Below, one piece after another: positions 17,280-26,963 of a DNA stretch of 64,000 bases (position 1 is its first letter; every line of letters begins with the position of its first letter). The stretch is from positions 1 through 64,000 of the forward strand of contig CADEDN010000012.1 of NCBI GenBank assembly GCA_902826095.1, written 5' to 3'. Origin of the DNA: an uncultured Alphaproteobacteria bacterium. Lineage in GTDB: Bacteria; Pseudomonadota; Alphaproteobacteria; Caulobacterales; Parvularculaceae. The translations under genes were made by a program, and so were the position numbers. A model generated the notes under the pieces. That model was given only the letters and a program-made list of their open reading frames with translations, had not been told where the DNA came from and did not search any database.

Positions 17280-18233
17280 CTATTTTTCGGCGGCCTTACC
17301 GCGCTCAACCCCCGATACATACTCGGGCACCAAGCGCTCCGAAAAGCCCGCTATAAACGACCAAGCGAACAACTTTGCGAATTCCGAACCAATACAGGTC
17401 ACCTCCTCAGATCCTTCTTGTTTTGTGCATTGTGCTTCGGGGAGTAGGGACCAAACGTCGAAACTTGGAAACAGCGGCCCCTGCAATAGGCCGCCCGCCA
17501 GGAGCAGCGTTAACAACAGGGCGCCGATTATTCCGAAGACCATTCGCAGGAGCAGAGGCCCAGTCTCGTAAGCGGCAACTGTCTGATCGTAAGTTAAGAC
17601 AGTCTGCACACGCTGGAACGCGAGAATGCGGCTGAACAGCGCTCCCGTGGCCCCCGCTGACGCAATGACGGCCGGCAACCGCCAATGCCAACAAACACCG
17701 CTTGTGCAAGACGAAAAAATTGATAAATACAGAGGTATAAACAGCGCAAACAAGACAAATGACAAAAAAATAAGTCGCCACGAAGTCTCTTTCATCAATC
17801 GACGCTGAAATCGCATTTCGACAAATCCGGATTGCAATGCGTAGAGCAAAGAAAGATAGATTTCCCTTTTCTCCATCTTTTTTTCTTGGTTGACGCCACG
17901 GAATAAATCCTGGTATTGTACAAATTCCCTGTAAAGATCATTGTCGCGCAGCTTTGCCAATCGAAGCAGTGTTGCAAATTCTTGATTTAGCGCAGGCTCC
18001 GTCAGGGTTGCTCCAACGCGGAGCTCTCCTTCATTCAGCTCGGCCCAGTCTTTGCCTGAATGTTTTGACAGATAAGTTTCTGCGGCATCAATTGAGCCTG
18101 CTCCGTTCTGCGCGCTCCGATCGCTTTTGAGCCGATCGAATAGAGTTCGAAGCACCGTCCACTCGTGGTTTCGAAGTTCGTGCTTCTCAGACCGGCGCGT
18201 CAGAAGCTTGGACAGCCAGTTCTCTCCAGCCAT
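17280..18233 (-). CDS. Membrane protein with four predicted TM segments
   Basis: This 317-residue protein has about 145 polar N-terminal residues followed by hydrophobic segments near 150-172 (IFLSFVLFALFIPLYLSIF), 183-203, 228-252 and 283-300. A loop between the last two has two cysteines, and the end GFSERLVPEYVSG recurs in bacterial membrane proteins with large cytoplasmic N-termini. No enzymatic motif is seen. It converges on the MBL gene with 42 bp between them and is divergent from the NlpC gene. The DNA is more AT-rich than the trb genes. Function unknown; an anchor or membrane-active effector is possible. Confidence 0.6.
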   Translation of the reverse strand: MAGENWLSKLLTRRSEKHELRNHEWTVLRTLFDRLKSDRSAQNGAGSIDAAETYLSKHSGKDWAELNEGELRVGATLTEPALNQEFATLLRLAKLRDNDLYREFVQYQDLFRGVNQEKKMEKREIYLSLLYALQSGFVEMRFQRRLMKETSWRLIFLSFVLFALFIPLYLSIFSSCTSGVCWHWRLPAVIASAGATGALFSRILAFQRVQTVLTYDQTVAAYETGPLLLRMVFGIIGALLLTLLLAGGLLQGPLFPSFDVWSLLPEAQCTKQEGSEEVTCIGSEFAKLFAWSFIAGFSERLVPEYVSGVERGKAAEK

Positions 18234-18386
18234 ACTGTGTCCTCATGAGGTCATTTTGTTGTGGACTGCGCCTTTGTAGCCTAATGTAATGACTGCGTGG
18301 GCGATAGTCAGTCTTGATTTCACAAGACGGCGAAGGTTGTGCGAATACGCACGCTTAAGCGCCGACATCGGGGCATCGGATTGGAA

Positions 18387-20081
18387 ATGGCGTCAAATGG
18401 GCAAGCAATAATCGACCTGGGCCGCACGCGCATCGGGCAGAAATATGTGTTCGGAGTGACTGTCCCATTGGACAACCCGGATTGGAAGGGGCCGTGGGAT
18501 TGCGCCGAATTTGCGTCGTGGTGTGCGTATCAATGCTACGGCCTGATTTTCGGCGCCGGCGCGACGGAATTTGCCCGCGCGAATCCTTACTCAGGATATT
18601 GGCTTAAAGAGGCAAAAACTCGCGGGCGGATGATTTCTTGGCGAGATGCGCTGAAAATTCCTGGCGCTGCGCTTATTAGAGCGCCGCACGCTGGCGTCAT
18701 CGGCCATGTCGCCTTCGCGGTGGGCGACGGCGAAAGCACGCTCGAAGCGCGCGGCGCGAAATACGGTGTCGGCGAGTTCAGCGACGCCAAAACACGCGCG
18801 TGGACAATTGGATGCTTGTTGCCTGACGTCGCCTACGCAGAGATGCCGATAGCCAGAAAGCCGGCGAGGCTCCCGAAGGGACACTTCTGGCTGAAGCGCC
18901 CAAACTTCAAGGGACCAGAAATTGTCGCGCTGCAGCGCGCGTTGTCGAGCGCCGGCTTTGATCCCGGACCGGTTGATGGCGTGTTCGGTCCGTTCGTGAA
19001 CGCCGCCCTACTGGCTTTTCAAGAGCACAAGGGGATTGACGTCGACGGCGTATTCGGGCGCGAGGCTGCAAGCGCGCTAAATCTGACTTTTCCGGTGACA
19101 CCGACGGCGGCGGACAACAAACAATTCATCAAGTCAAACGACTCCTCGCCGATCGAAATTGAAATTCCTCCATCCGATAACATCGATAATGTAGTCAGGG
19201 TCTTTCAGAAAGGCGACCTATTCAGTGCTAAGACAAAAAGCGGCCTAACGTTCGTCATAGGCGCACGAGTTTCTTACAAGGGCGGCCGCGTAGGCGTCCA
19301 ATCAACGGCGGATGCAGTAAGTTTTGGCGCATACAAGGCCGCGGACTTCGTAGCAACGCTCGGAAAATGGGCTTACTTCATCGAGCCGACGCTTAGGGCC
19401 GAAAGCGCGGCGGCGTTCGCGGCTGTCAACGCCTACGATCGCGCCGCCTTCACCTTCGGCGCGCCGCAATTCGCCGCTCATACGCCAAAGTGGAACTTTG
19501 TCGTTTACTTGCGGCGCCTCCTCGAATTGCCTTCGGCGAAGCACCACTTCTCCGAGCTCTCATTGCGAGCTGACGGCGCCGGCCGACGCGCGATTCATGT
19601 ATCGGAAGGCGCGACGATACGTAACTTGGAGAAGGAGTATGACGTCCCGCGCCCCGGCGGGAAAGTCGAAAAGCAGCTCCTCGACTTCATGGCCTATCTC
19701 AATGAAAGACCGGACCAGGTAGACTCGAGGGAATTGCTTGCGGCCGCGCGTCTGATCAACTGGATCAGGCTTGAGGAAGTCGCTCGGGCGCTTCAAATCG
19801 TCGTATTCATCGACCACACCAAGCTGAAGTTCGCCGCGGCCAAACAGAAGGTCCAGAACTTCCCGGCGAGCAACTGGCGTCTCGCGCTATGGATCCTCGA
19901 CATCCTTCACCAAGGTCGCGGCCGATATGACGAGATCTCCAAGGCGCTGTCTTCCTCGGCCCCGGAAGCTGCGTTGAAGTCAGTCGGTCTCAAAAAGACG
20001 ACCAAGCACCGGATCTCGACCATTGCAAACGCTATCGCGGACTTCGAGGCACGCGGCGTGCTGACTGGGTTCGAAGTTTAA
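18387..20081 (+). CDS. NlpC/P60-like amidase with peptidoglycan-binding domain
   Basis: The 564-residue protein has an NlpC/P60-like N-terminus: the likely catalytic Cys in WDCAEFASWC near residue 41 and His in GVIGHVAFAVG near 106. Residues 170-235 form a PG_binding_1 domain (EIVALQRALSSAGFDPGPVDGVFG). The C-terminal 330 residues contain NAYDRAAFTFGAPQFAAHTP, which recalls lysozyme-like hydrolases, though I do not claim a family. The ATG at 18387 is preceded by ggattgg; a GTG at 18339 is possible. No signal peptide is visible, so delivery to the periplasm or to another cell needs a carrier. Peptidoglycan is the likely substrate. Confidence 0.75.
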   Translation: MASNGQAIIDLGRTRIGQKYVFGVTVPLDNPDWKGPWDCAEFASWCAYQCYGLIFGAGATEFARANPYSGYWLKEAKTRGRMISWRDALKIPGAALIRAPHAGVIGHVAFAVGDGESTLEARGAKYGVGEFSDAKTRAWTIGCLLPDVAYAEMPIARKPARLPKGHFWLKRPNFKGPEIVALQRALSSAGFDPGPVDGVFGPFVNAALLAFQEHKGIDVDGVFGREAASALNLTFPVTPTAADNKQFIKSNDSSPIEIEIPPSDNIDNVVRVFQKGDLFSAKTKSGLTFVIGARVSYKGGRVGVQSTADAVSFGAYKAADFVATLGKWAYFIEPTLRAESAAAFAAVNAYDRAAFTFGAPQFAAHTPKWNFVVYLRRLLELPSAKHHFSELSLRADGAGRRAIHVSEGATIRNLEKEYDVPRPGGKVEKQLLDFMAYLNERPDQVDSRELLAAARLINWIRLEEVARALQIVVFIDHTKLKFAAAKQKVQNFPASNWRLALWILDILHQGRGRYDEISKALSSSAPEAALKSVGLKKTTKHRISTIANAIADFEARGVLTGFEV

Positions 20082-20132
20082 GCATGCGCAGCGTCCAGCT
20101 CTATTTTTAATCCGTGTAGCGATGGAGAAGCA

Positions 20133-20651
20133 TTAGCCGGATGACGGATTGGCGTCCCACACAAGCCACAAGAGCGCCACATGAGCCGAGGTCACTGTCG
20201 CGAGTATCAAAATGTAAAGCCGGTAGGTTTTAAGCGCCTTTGTTTTCTTCTCGGCGACTTCGCGAACAAGCCACGCGATCGGCCCCAAATCAGCAAGGCG
20301 CGAATCATTTTCTATTTTTTGGCCGAAAAATACGAGCGCGCTGTGATTTTGAGTGAGCCGCCGAATCAGCAATACGCACATCATGCCAATAAAAACCGCA
20401 GAAAAGTGCAAAATTAACGCTAGATTATTCTTTGTAATGTCGCCAGCCCCTATGTTCGAATAAATGACAAAATGCGCAGAGAGTGCTGCAAAGGAAAATG
20501 AAAAGGTCGCCATCATCATCCCGTCAATGTGATTAACTAAGCTCAATGTTTCGCTGTAAAATAACTTTTTCCAAGCGTCGTCGCTCGAGTGTTCGGATTG
20601 CTCTCTGCTGATATCAAGTCTCCTCACGCCGCTGATTGCTTCAGTTTCCAC
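20133..20651 (-). CDS. Small membrane protein with three predicted TM segments
   Basis: This 172-residue protein has hydrophobic segments near 44-66 (MMMATFSFSFAALSAHFVIY), 76-98 (LALILHFSAVFIGMMCVLLI) and 143-165 (LYILILATVTSAHVALLWLVW), with a charged stretch between the last two. It starts 14 bp after the stop of the 2097-residue giant, so it is the third gene of that operon. No family is recognised. In defence loci, small multi-TM proteins of this size are often membrane-permeabilising effectors, but nothing in the sequence proves that. Confidence 0.6.
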   Translation of the reverse strand: METEAISGVRRLDISREQSEHSSDDAWKKLFYSETLSLVNHIDGMMMATFSFSFAALSAHFVIYSNIGAGDITKNNLALILHFSAVFIGMMCVLLIRRLTQNHSALVFFGQKIENDSRLADLGPIAWLVREVAEKKTKALKTYRLYILILATVTSAHVALLWLVWDANPSSG

Positions 20652-20665
20652 TCGCGCCTCTCCAC

Positions 20666-23600
20666 CTATTCGAGTCGGATCGGCGGCGACACCGCGATCA
20701 GCCGCGCCTGTGATTCATTCATCCGACTTAAATTCTCGGACAGCGCCGCTCCGCTGGGGGAAAGGTCGCCGGAAGATCCAAATAGCCAGTCGAAATCGAA
20801 TGAATCAGCGTCGCCTTTGGTAGTCGCCAACATGGAGGTCTCGAGCCAAATTTCGTGATTGCCGGCGCTGACTTCGAGCTTAAGATCGTCCGGTCCAGGT
20901 TCGGGATGCGTCAAATCGATTTCCGCAGCGTTGCCTCCTAAATTATCTAACTCGCCGTCAGCGTACAAGATCTTCGTTTCTGCCGCTTTTGCTTTTTGGC
21001 CAAACAGGAGGGAAAAGTATATTCCGACAGCTCGTTTTTGATTGTTCGCAATCGATATCCGCCAAGAGCCTGCTTGCTGTTCTCCGCATTTCCAGTGCAG
21101 CTCAATCGACCGGTTCTGCGCGTTGTGGAAGGAATCGCCCGCTATGATTCGCGCGAAAAAGCGAAGACGCTGCGCTTCTTTAGCGGCGACGCCGATTGAC
21201 TTGAGATCAAAGATCGCCGTCTTGTACTCTTTGGGCGCCATCGCCTTGTTGCCGCAGATCGCAGATCGCGTCTCAAATTCGAGTAGGCGGACGTGATCTG
21301 CCTGTACGGGCTTTGGCGCCTCAAGGCCCAAAAGGCGGCGCAGTTCCGGGACTGCTTCCTCCTTACCCTTGCCAGGCCCTACGCTCCATTTCGTAAAGAG
21401 AACGGCGTAGTGGCGTTGCACGTTCAAGGGATATTTCCGCGTCCATTCCGATGGGTGGATCCACGCTTTGCCGAAATTCGTCCTGAACGAGATGTTTCCA
21501 TTGTTTGGCAGCGCGCGAAACTCGGTGACTGGGATGAACCTCGGCTCTTTATCAGTCGTCGCGTGAACCTGGTCGAAGTCCTTGTTCGTCCGCACCCAAT
21601 TAAGCGGCGTCGATGGACTGGCTGAGGTTGGTAGAAACTTGGACTTCCAGTTCGTCAGCGTAAGCAGTTGCGACGCAAGCGGCGTTCCATCAACGCCGTT
21701 CGACGGGTCCATCTCGATCGAGGCAAGGAAGGTGGGCGCATCACCCTCCGCCGACGCCCCGGATTCGTCGAGATCAACGAAGATGGAAAGCGATATGCGC
21801 CCATTCTCCAGCGGCGCATAAAGAATGTACGCCTTATTGGTCTTGGGCCACGGAGCCAGACAAAGAGGTAAAAAGCCGTTGTCAGAACCATGATCGACCG
21901 CCCGCCGATTGAACTTCGCAAGGAACGGTGCATCGTGTCCACTCGTCATCTGGCAAAGCTCAAAGGAGCCGACCTTAAGGGTCGCTTCGTGTTCTGAATT
22001 GAGCTCGCACTCGATCCACCACGTTTCCGATGCCACCGGGGCCTTGTCGGCTTCGCGCACGAGCCAATGAGGATCGAGGAAGCGGATGAGGGCCACGCTG
22101 AAGAAGTGTTCCTGGAGCGACGGCGCGCGGTCGCCGGTCGCAAGCTGCGGCTGCAGCAGATAAGCAGAATTCGGGAATGCGGGGGCCGGCGCATTGTCGA
22201 CATCGAATGTAAGGCCCATTGGCCCTTCGGTGCGAAGGACGATGCGGTTCGCCTTTTCCTCGTCGAATGCGCCATAGCTCAACTGCGGATCGGGTCCAGC
22301 TTCCTTTCGCGCGTCTGTCAACGAAAGCTTCTCTTCATCCAGTTCATACCCAAGGCTCGTTCGCACGCCGGCGGCGACTCGATCGGCGAGGCCGCCATGA
22401 GCAAAGGGACGTTCCTGCACGATCGCCAGAACGGGCGGAGAGGCCCGCTCGCCTGGCGAGGCGGTCAGCGGGATCAGCGCGCGAAGCTGAGGTCGCGTCA
22501 GCTGCAGGCGCGAGCGTTCCGCCAACATGACGACCCGCAGCAGCCAGGGATTCTCCTCGGTCCACGCTTGCGCCACGCCATCCGCCGGCCGCGCCATCGC
22601 GCCAGCGTAGCGCGAGCGGACGGCGATCCGATGGCGGAACATCATCGCGGAAGGCTTTTCCCAGTCGACCGTCAGAACTTTCGACGCCGCCGGCAGGGGG
22701 TCCAGTCGAGAGGTTCTGAGATCCGCGTCGAGATCGTCGCGATCGAAGAACGCCTGTTGTTCGAATGCGTCAAAGCCCGCAGGCGCGCCGTCGACTTTGA
22801 GGGACGAACCGCCTTCATTTGATCGTTCAGGTGAAAACCACTTGTAAATCGGCCTTCCGGTGTGACGCCATCGTTGTGTGTAGACGTCGACGGAGCCAAC
22901 CTGCCGCCACTTCCAAAGATCGGCGACACTCTCGTCAGGCTTCACTTCGACGTCGTACCGACGAGCGCCGCCGGCGGACGAGGATTTCAGCAGTCTTGAG
23001 ACAAGAGCGGCCCACCCGTTCACCGGCTCGGGCGTCGTCTCGTCGTACTTCGTCTTGACCTTCATTTGCCATGGCCGTCCCTGCAACTCATCCTTCGGCT
23101 CGACGGCTATGGGTCCTAGCATTCCTTCGATTGTCAGCGCAGCTCCTTCAAAGACGAAGTACTCCTTGCCGTTCTCGTCAGTGAATTCGCCGCAGACAAG
23201 CTCCTGCATGCGTTCGTCTATGACCGGCGCAGGCTCTTGCAGCTCTCCGTCTTCAAACTTTTTGAAGTGAGCTTGCGCCACAAGCGGGCGTGCGGTGAAG
23301 CGGGCGCAAAGGCCCGCCGGGACAGAAATCTTGACTTCGGCGGGTTGTTCGCCCTGCTGCTCTTTATCGAGCCCCAGCTCATCACCTTCCGTGCAATGTA
23401 TTGAGAGATCGACGGCGGACTGTAAATCCAGCGCTCGCAATACCGTCCTGCAATCCTCTAACGGCATCCCGGTTTTCCACCCGGCGGCTTTGACGCGCTC
23501 TCCAAGCGAAGGGAACATCAGGGGAAGGTCGCGCTGACGGTTGACTTTCTTTACCAAGTCACCAGGCGCGTCGCGCAATCCGTCGACGGGCTCGAGCGAA

Positions 23601-26600
23601 AGCAGCAAGCCATCGACCGCCGGGTCCGGAAGACGATCAACGAGCTTGGCGATCCGGAGCGGCACCTCGTCATGAGGGTCAATTTCGGAACGACGCATAA
23701 AAGCGGCGAACAGCTGCGACACGAAATCAGGATTTGCGGGATTAGCGCTCAAATCCATCCCCGCGGCCCGATAGAGCCGCCCATTGTTCAGCCAGCGGTC
23801 GAAATCCTCGTATCCGACCCGCGGAAAGCCGATCCGGGCGGAAACTGCCTCACGGAAGTTTTCGCGCCACAGCGCCGAATTCTCCGCAACCAGAACATGC
23901 GGAATCAAGGCGCGCCCGGCGCCGACGAACGGATCGTCCGTCGCTACGTTGGCCTTGGGCAGATCGGCAGCGGGCTCGGCGAAGCTTAAAGATGCGTCTC
24001 CCTGTTCTTTGATGCGCAGCCGCAGCCAAGGGGATGTCTTCAGGTCATCAAAATCCGCTGCGGCGGAAGGCTCTCCATCCTTAAGCCGCATCGCAAAGCT
24101 CAGGCGCGGGTGCTCGCCTTCAGTTTTGCGCGTAAAAGTAACCCGCAACCACGCGTGGCGTCCCTCGGGTATCCTGAGTTCGATCAACGGAGCCTGTTTC
24201 TCTTCGGGTTTCGTCCTCGGATCTTGCAGAGCCTCGACAGTGAGCGTTCCTCCGCCGCGCCACGCCCAGAGTTCAGCAAGATCAAGCGTGATCTCGCCGT
24301 CCTTGTCCGGCAAGTTTATGGTCCCATTACCGGCGCCATCCCGGAACACATCGACAAAGACATCTGTCACGACTCCGGACCTGGCAAAGCCGGGCGCGGA
24401 AAGCGTCAGCCTAGGGTAATCTGTCGAAAGCGGCTGGACGACCGCAATTCGCGCGCCAATACGGTTGTTCCGCGGGGGCTCGGTCAGCGTTGTGCGACCG
24501 ATCGCGGTTTGACGGCTGTAGAAATGCCTTTGGATGGCTTTGTCAGGAATGTTCGAAGGAGAAGACTTCGGCAGACAGGGATTGCCATCACTCGTTTGAA
24601 TAGGCTTCGGCAGGACGCCACCCTTGCTCACGACATGGCAGGCGAGGTCGAGTTGCGTTCCGTAGGCGAGGGCGTAAATCCTGCTGTAGTCGCTCTCTTT
24701 GTAGGCAGCGTCGCCTGGCTCGAAATAGCCTCTCCGTTCGATGTCGACCTCGACGCCCTCGGGCCCCACTTTGTCAAAAACGCGCGTACTGAACCCCGCT
24801 CCCGAATGCTCAAAGGCAAGTTCGCGACGGCCGTCGGTCTCGACGGTCTGCATCGGCGCGATGGCATTGGCGGCTATGACAGGTGGATTTGGATCGGGTG
24901 AAGGCTCCATCAGGTCGGAGAGATTGACATACGCCCATGGCTCATCTTGCGCTTCAGTTTTCTCCCGCCGACGCGCCAGGATGGCGAGGCCGTTGTAGGA
25001 TTTGTTGAACTCGTCGAGGTTGTTAGTGTCGTGATCGACCGAAATCAGCACCGGGATGTTCGGCGGAGAGGTCAGAGGAACAAATCGCTTTTTCTTCGCC
25101 GCGTCAGGAAATAGGTCCTCGACAACCTGTTTAAATTCGAAATGTAAATTCCCGGACTCTTCCGGGTTCTCGCCATGCCACGCGAGATCAAACCAGGCGG
25201 CCGCTGGCGGGCGCAGTATGCTTAGGATCGGCGTAAGCTCGCAATCCTTCGGATCACAAAGCCGGGAGTAGAAGAAATTCGAGTCCTCTAGCCGCTTCCT
25301 CAGCTCGCCGACGTTTGCCGCTTTCTCATTCATAAGTAGCCGGACGATTTGCGTCGCGGCGCCTTGGCGCGCCGCCTCGGCGCCGTTGAAAGGTCCGGCA
25401 AAAAAGCGAGCCAGTTCCTCGCGTGCTTCTCTGAACGCCTCAGCCCATTCCTTCTTGCGTTCCGGGTCGAGCGCCCCAGCGTATGCCTGGTCGAAGTTGA
25501 GGGTGTGGAAGATGCGCAGCACGGTGTCTTCAACGCCCGTCTCGCCATTGGCGATGTCGCCGATTCCGAACAGCTCCGTTTCAAGCCGTCTGCTCGCGGC
25601 GGCCACGATCTCAACCTCAGACGGGCTCCTTCCGAGCTCTTTCTCGAGGCCTAGGACGAACACCTTGAAGGCCTCGAACGCCGCCGCCACGTCGTCCAAT
25701 TTCTCGGGATCTACGTTCGCAAAAACGGAAAGCAGGAAGTCGATCAGCGGGGTTTGACTGTCTGCTAATTTTGGCTCTAGCGGAACAGCGAGGCCGAGCG
25801 CACGCGCCAGCGCCTTTGCGTATCTTTGGCGGTCGTCGCTGAGAATGTCGAGCTTGTTCAGCGCCTCTCGTATCGCGCGAAGATGATCCTCGGGCTCGGG
25901 CTCGGGCTCGGGCATGGGTTCGTCATCTCGCGGCTCCGCGAGAAGATCGATCAACGGGGCGAGCAGCGGCCCCTCGACCTCGGCGGCGGGAGGCTTTCCG
26001 GCCTCAACATCGGGCTTCGGCATGAAGAGGGAGATGAGGATGAGGTCAAGCGAAGACGCGAGACTTGAAACGCATCGCCAGACCAATTCCCGGAAAAGCT
26101 GGTCCTCCGTGAGAGGGGGGCCATCGATGAGCTTCAAATTCTGCAGCGCATGAAATGTCCACAAGGCGCCGCCTGCGTGTCGCTTGAGGCGCTCGGCGGC
26201 AGCGTATAGTGCTCGCGCGTTGTCATCGCTGTAGAGGAAGCCGTTTTTCGGATCGACAAGGCTGCTCGCGTCGGCGGCGGCGCGGACAATGAAATTCGTC
26301 CTACAGCGGCGGATCGTTTGCCCGCTGCCGCCTTGCTCGATGGTAAACTCAATGGGAAGTTTACCAGCTACCTGTTCTTTTGAAGGCGGTTCATCAAGCA
26401 AGAAAAAATCTGGTCGTTCATCTATGAACAGGGGTATGACGACATAATGATGCTCAGCATGGAATGCTTCTTCAGTGCGCAGCACATTCGTCAGGCCAAG
26501 CCCTTGTGGAATGGGCGCCGGCCACGTTCCCGCGCCCATTAGAACATGCACCGCGCCCACGCGACGTGCAGAAACATCTTCGTCCATTTCCTCCGTACGA

Positions 26601-26959
26601 ACGGAGAAAAATGGATCAGGACTCTTAGAATCCTTGTTCTTTTTGTCCTTTAGGTCATCCAGCCATGATTTGAAGCGGCCGGCGTTATCTGACGCAAACT
26701 GCACCCGTTCGAGCTTCACGGGGTCGACCAATGCTGGTTTCGGCGGATTGCCCCATTCGCCAAGCCGGTATCGAAAGAATCGTACGTCCTTCAGCTGATC
26801 CAGAAATCCGTGAAGCGCGGTTCTCGCGTCGAGTTCACACTTCTCCGATCCGAGTTCACACAGCGGCGGTTCGAACGCGAGTCGCGCCGATAGCCCGGTT
26901 CGGTTTTCGTGGAACTCCTCAGGCTCGAGCTCTACGGCGCAATGAAGGATGTCTGGCAT
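20666..26959 (-). CDS. Giant protein of unknown function, 2097 residues
   Basis: The frame is open without a break for 6.3 kb. I do not recognise the protein. It appears soluble, with no signal peptide or membrane segment. A Glu/Pro run (PEPEPEPEDH) near residue 353 separates an N-terminal mixed region from a long mainly beta-looking body. The last 150 residues, with alternating polar and hydrophobic strands (LKLEVSAGNHEIWLETSML), resemble a jelly-roll or lectin-like module. It starts four bases after the stop of the 2392-residue giant, so the two are made together, probably as partners. Candidate roles include a structural, adhesive or toxin-carrier component. Confidence 0.7.
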   Translation of the reverse strand: MPDILHCAVELEPEEFHENRTGLSARLAFEPPLCELGSEKCELDARTALHGFLDQLKDVRFFRYRLGEWGNPPKPALVDPVKLERVQFASDNAGRFKSWLDDLKDKKNKDSKSPDPFFSVRTEEMDEDVSARRVGAVHVLMGAGTWPAPIPQGLGLTNVLRTEEAFHAEHHYVVIPLFIDERPDFFLLDEPPSKEQVAGKLPIEFTIEQGGSGQTIRRCRTNFIVRAAADASSLVDPKNGFLYSDDNARALYAAAERLKRHAGGALWTFHALQNLKLIDGPPLTEDQLFRELVWRCVSSLASSLDLILISLFMPKPDVEAGKPPAAEVEGPLLAPLIDLLAEPRDDEPMPEPEPEPEDHLRAIREALNKLDILSDDRQRYAKALARALGLAVPLEPKLADSQTPLIDFLLSVFANVDPEKLDDVAAAFEAFKVFVLGLEKELGRSPSEVEIVAAASRRLETELFGIGDIANGETGVEDTVLRIFHTLNFDQAYAGALDPERKKEWAEAFREAREELARFFAGPFNGAEAARQGAATQIVRLLMNEKAANVGELRKRLEDSNFFYSRLCDPKDCELTPILSILRPPAAAWFDLAWHGENPEESGNLHFEFKQVVEDLFPDAAKKKRFVPLTSPPNIPVLISVDHDTNNLDEFNKSYNGLAILARRREKTEAQDEPWAYVNLSDLMEPSPDPNPPVIAANAIAPMQTVETDGRRELAFEHSGAGFSTRVFDKVGPEGVEVDIERRGYFEPGDAAYKESDYSRIYALAYGTQLDLACHVVSKGGVLPKPIQTSDGNPCLPKSSPSNIPDKAIQRHFYSRQTAIGRTTLTEPPRNNRIGARIAVVQPLSTDYPRLTLSAPGFARSGVVTDVFVDVFRDGAGNGTINLPDKDGEITLDLAELWAWRGGGTLTVEALQDPRTKPEEKQAPLIELRIPEGRHAWLRVTFTRKTEGEHPRLSFAMRLKDGEPSAAADFDDLKTSPWLRLRIKEQGDASLSFAEPAADLPKANVATDDPFVGAGRALIPHVLVAENSALWRENFREAVSARIGFPRVGYEDFDRWLNNGRLYRAAGMDLSANPANPDFVSQLFAAFMRRSEIDPHDEVPLRIAKLVDRLPDPAVDGLLLSLEPVDGLRDAPGDLVKKVNRQRDLPLMFPSLGERVKAAGWKTGMPLEDCRTVLRALDLQSAVDLSIHCTEGDELGLDKEQQGEQPAEVKISVPAGLCARFTARPLVAQAHFKKFEDGELQEPAPVIDERMQELVCGEFTDENGKEYFVFEGAALTIEGMLGPIAVEPKDELQGRPWQMKVKTKYDETTPEPVNGWAALVSRLLKSSSAGGARRYDVEVKPDESVADLWKWRQVGSVDVYTQRWRHTGRPIYKWFSPERSNEGGSSLKVDGAPAGFDAFEQQAFFDRDDLDADLRTSRLDPLPAASKVLTVDWEKPSAMMFRHRIAVRSRYAGAMARPADGVAQAWTEENPWLLRVVMLAERSRLQLTRPQLRALIPLTASPGERASPPVLAIVQERPFAHGGLADRVAAGVRTSLGYELDEEKLSLTDARKEAGPDPQLSYGAFDEEKANRIVLRTEGPMGLTFDVDNAPAPAFPNSAYLLQPQLATGDRAPSLQEHFFSVALIRFLDPHWLVREADKAPVASETWWIECELNSEHEATLKVGSFELCQMTSGHDAPFLAKFNRRAVDHGSDNGFLPLCLAPWPKTNKAYILYAPLENGRISLSIFVDLDESGASAEGDAPTFLASIEMDPSNGVDGTPLASQLLTLTNWKSKFLPTSASPSTPLNWVRTNKDFDQVHATTDKEPRFIPVTEFRALPNNGNISFRTNFGKAWIHPSEWTRKYPLNVQRHYAVLFTKWSVGPGKGKEEAVPELRRLLGLEAPKPVQADHVRLLEFETRSAICGNKAMAPKEYKTAIFDLKSIGVAAKEAQRLRFFARIIAGDSFHNAQNRSIELHWKCGEQQAGSWRISIANNQKRAVGIYFSLLFGQKAKAAETKILYADGELDNLGGNAAEIDLTHPEPGPDDLKLEVSAGNHEIWLETSMLATTKGDADSFDFDWLFGSSGDLSPSGAALSENLSRMNESQARLIAVSPPIRLE

Positions 26960-26963
26960 AGTG

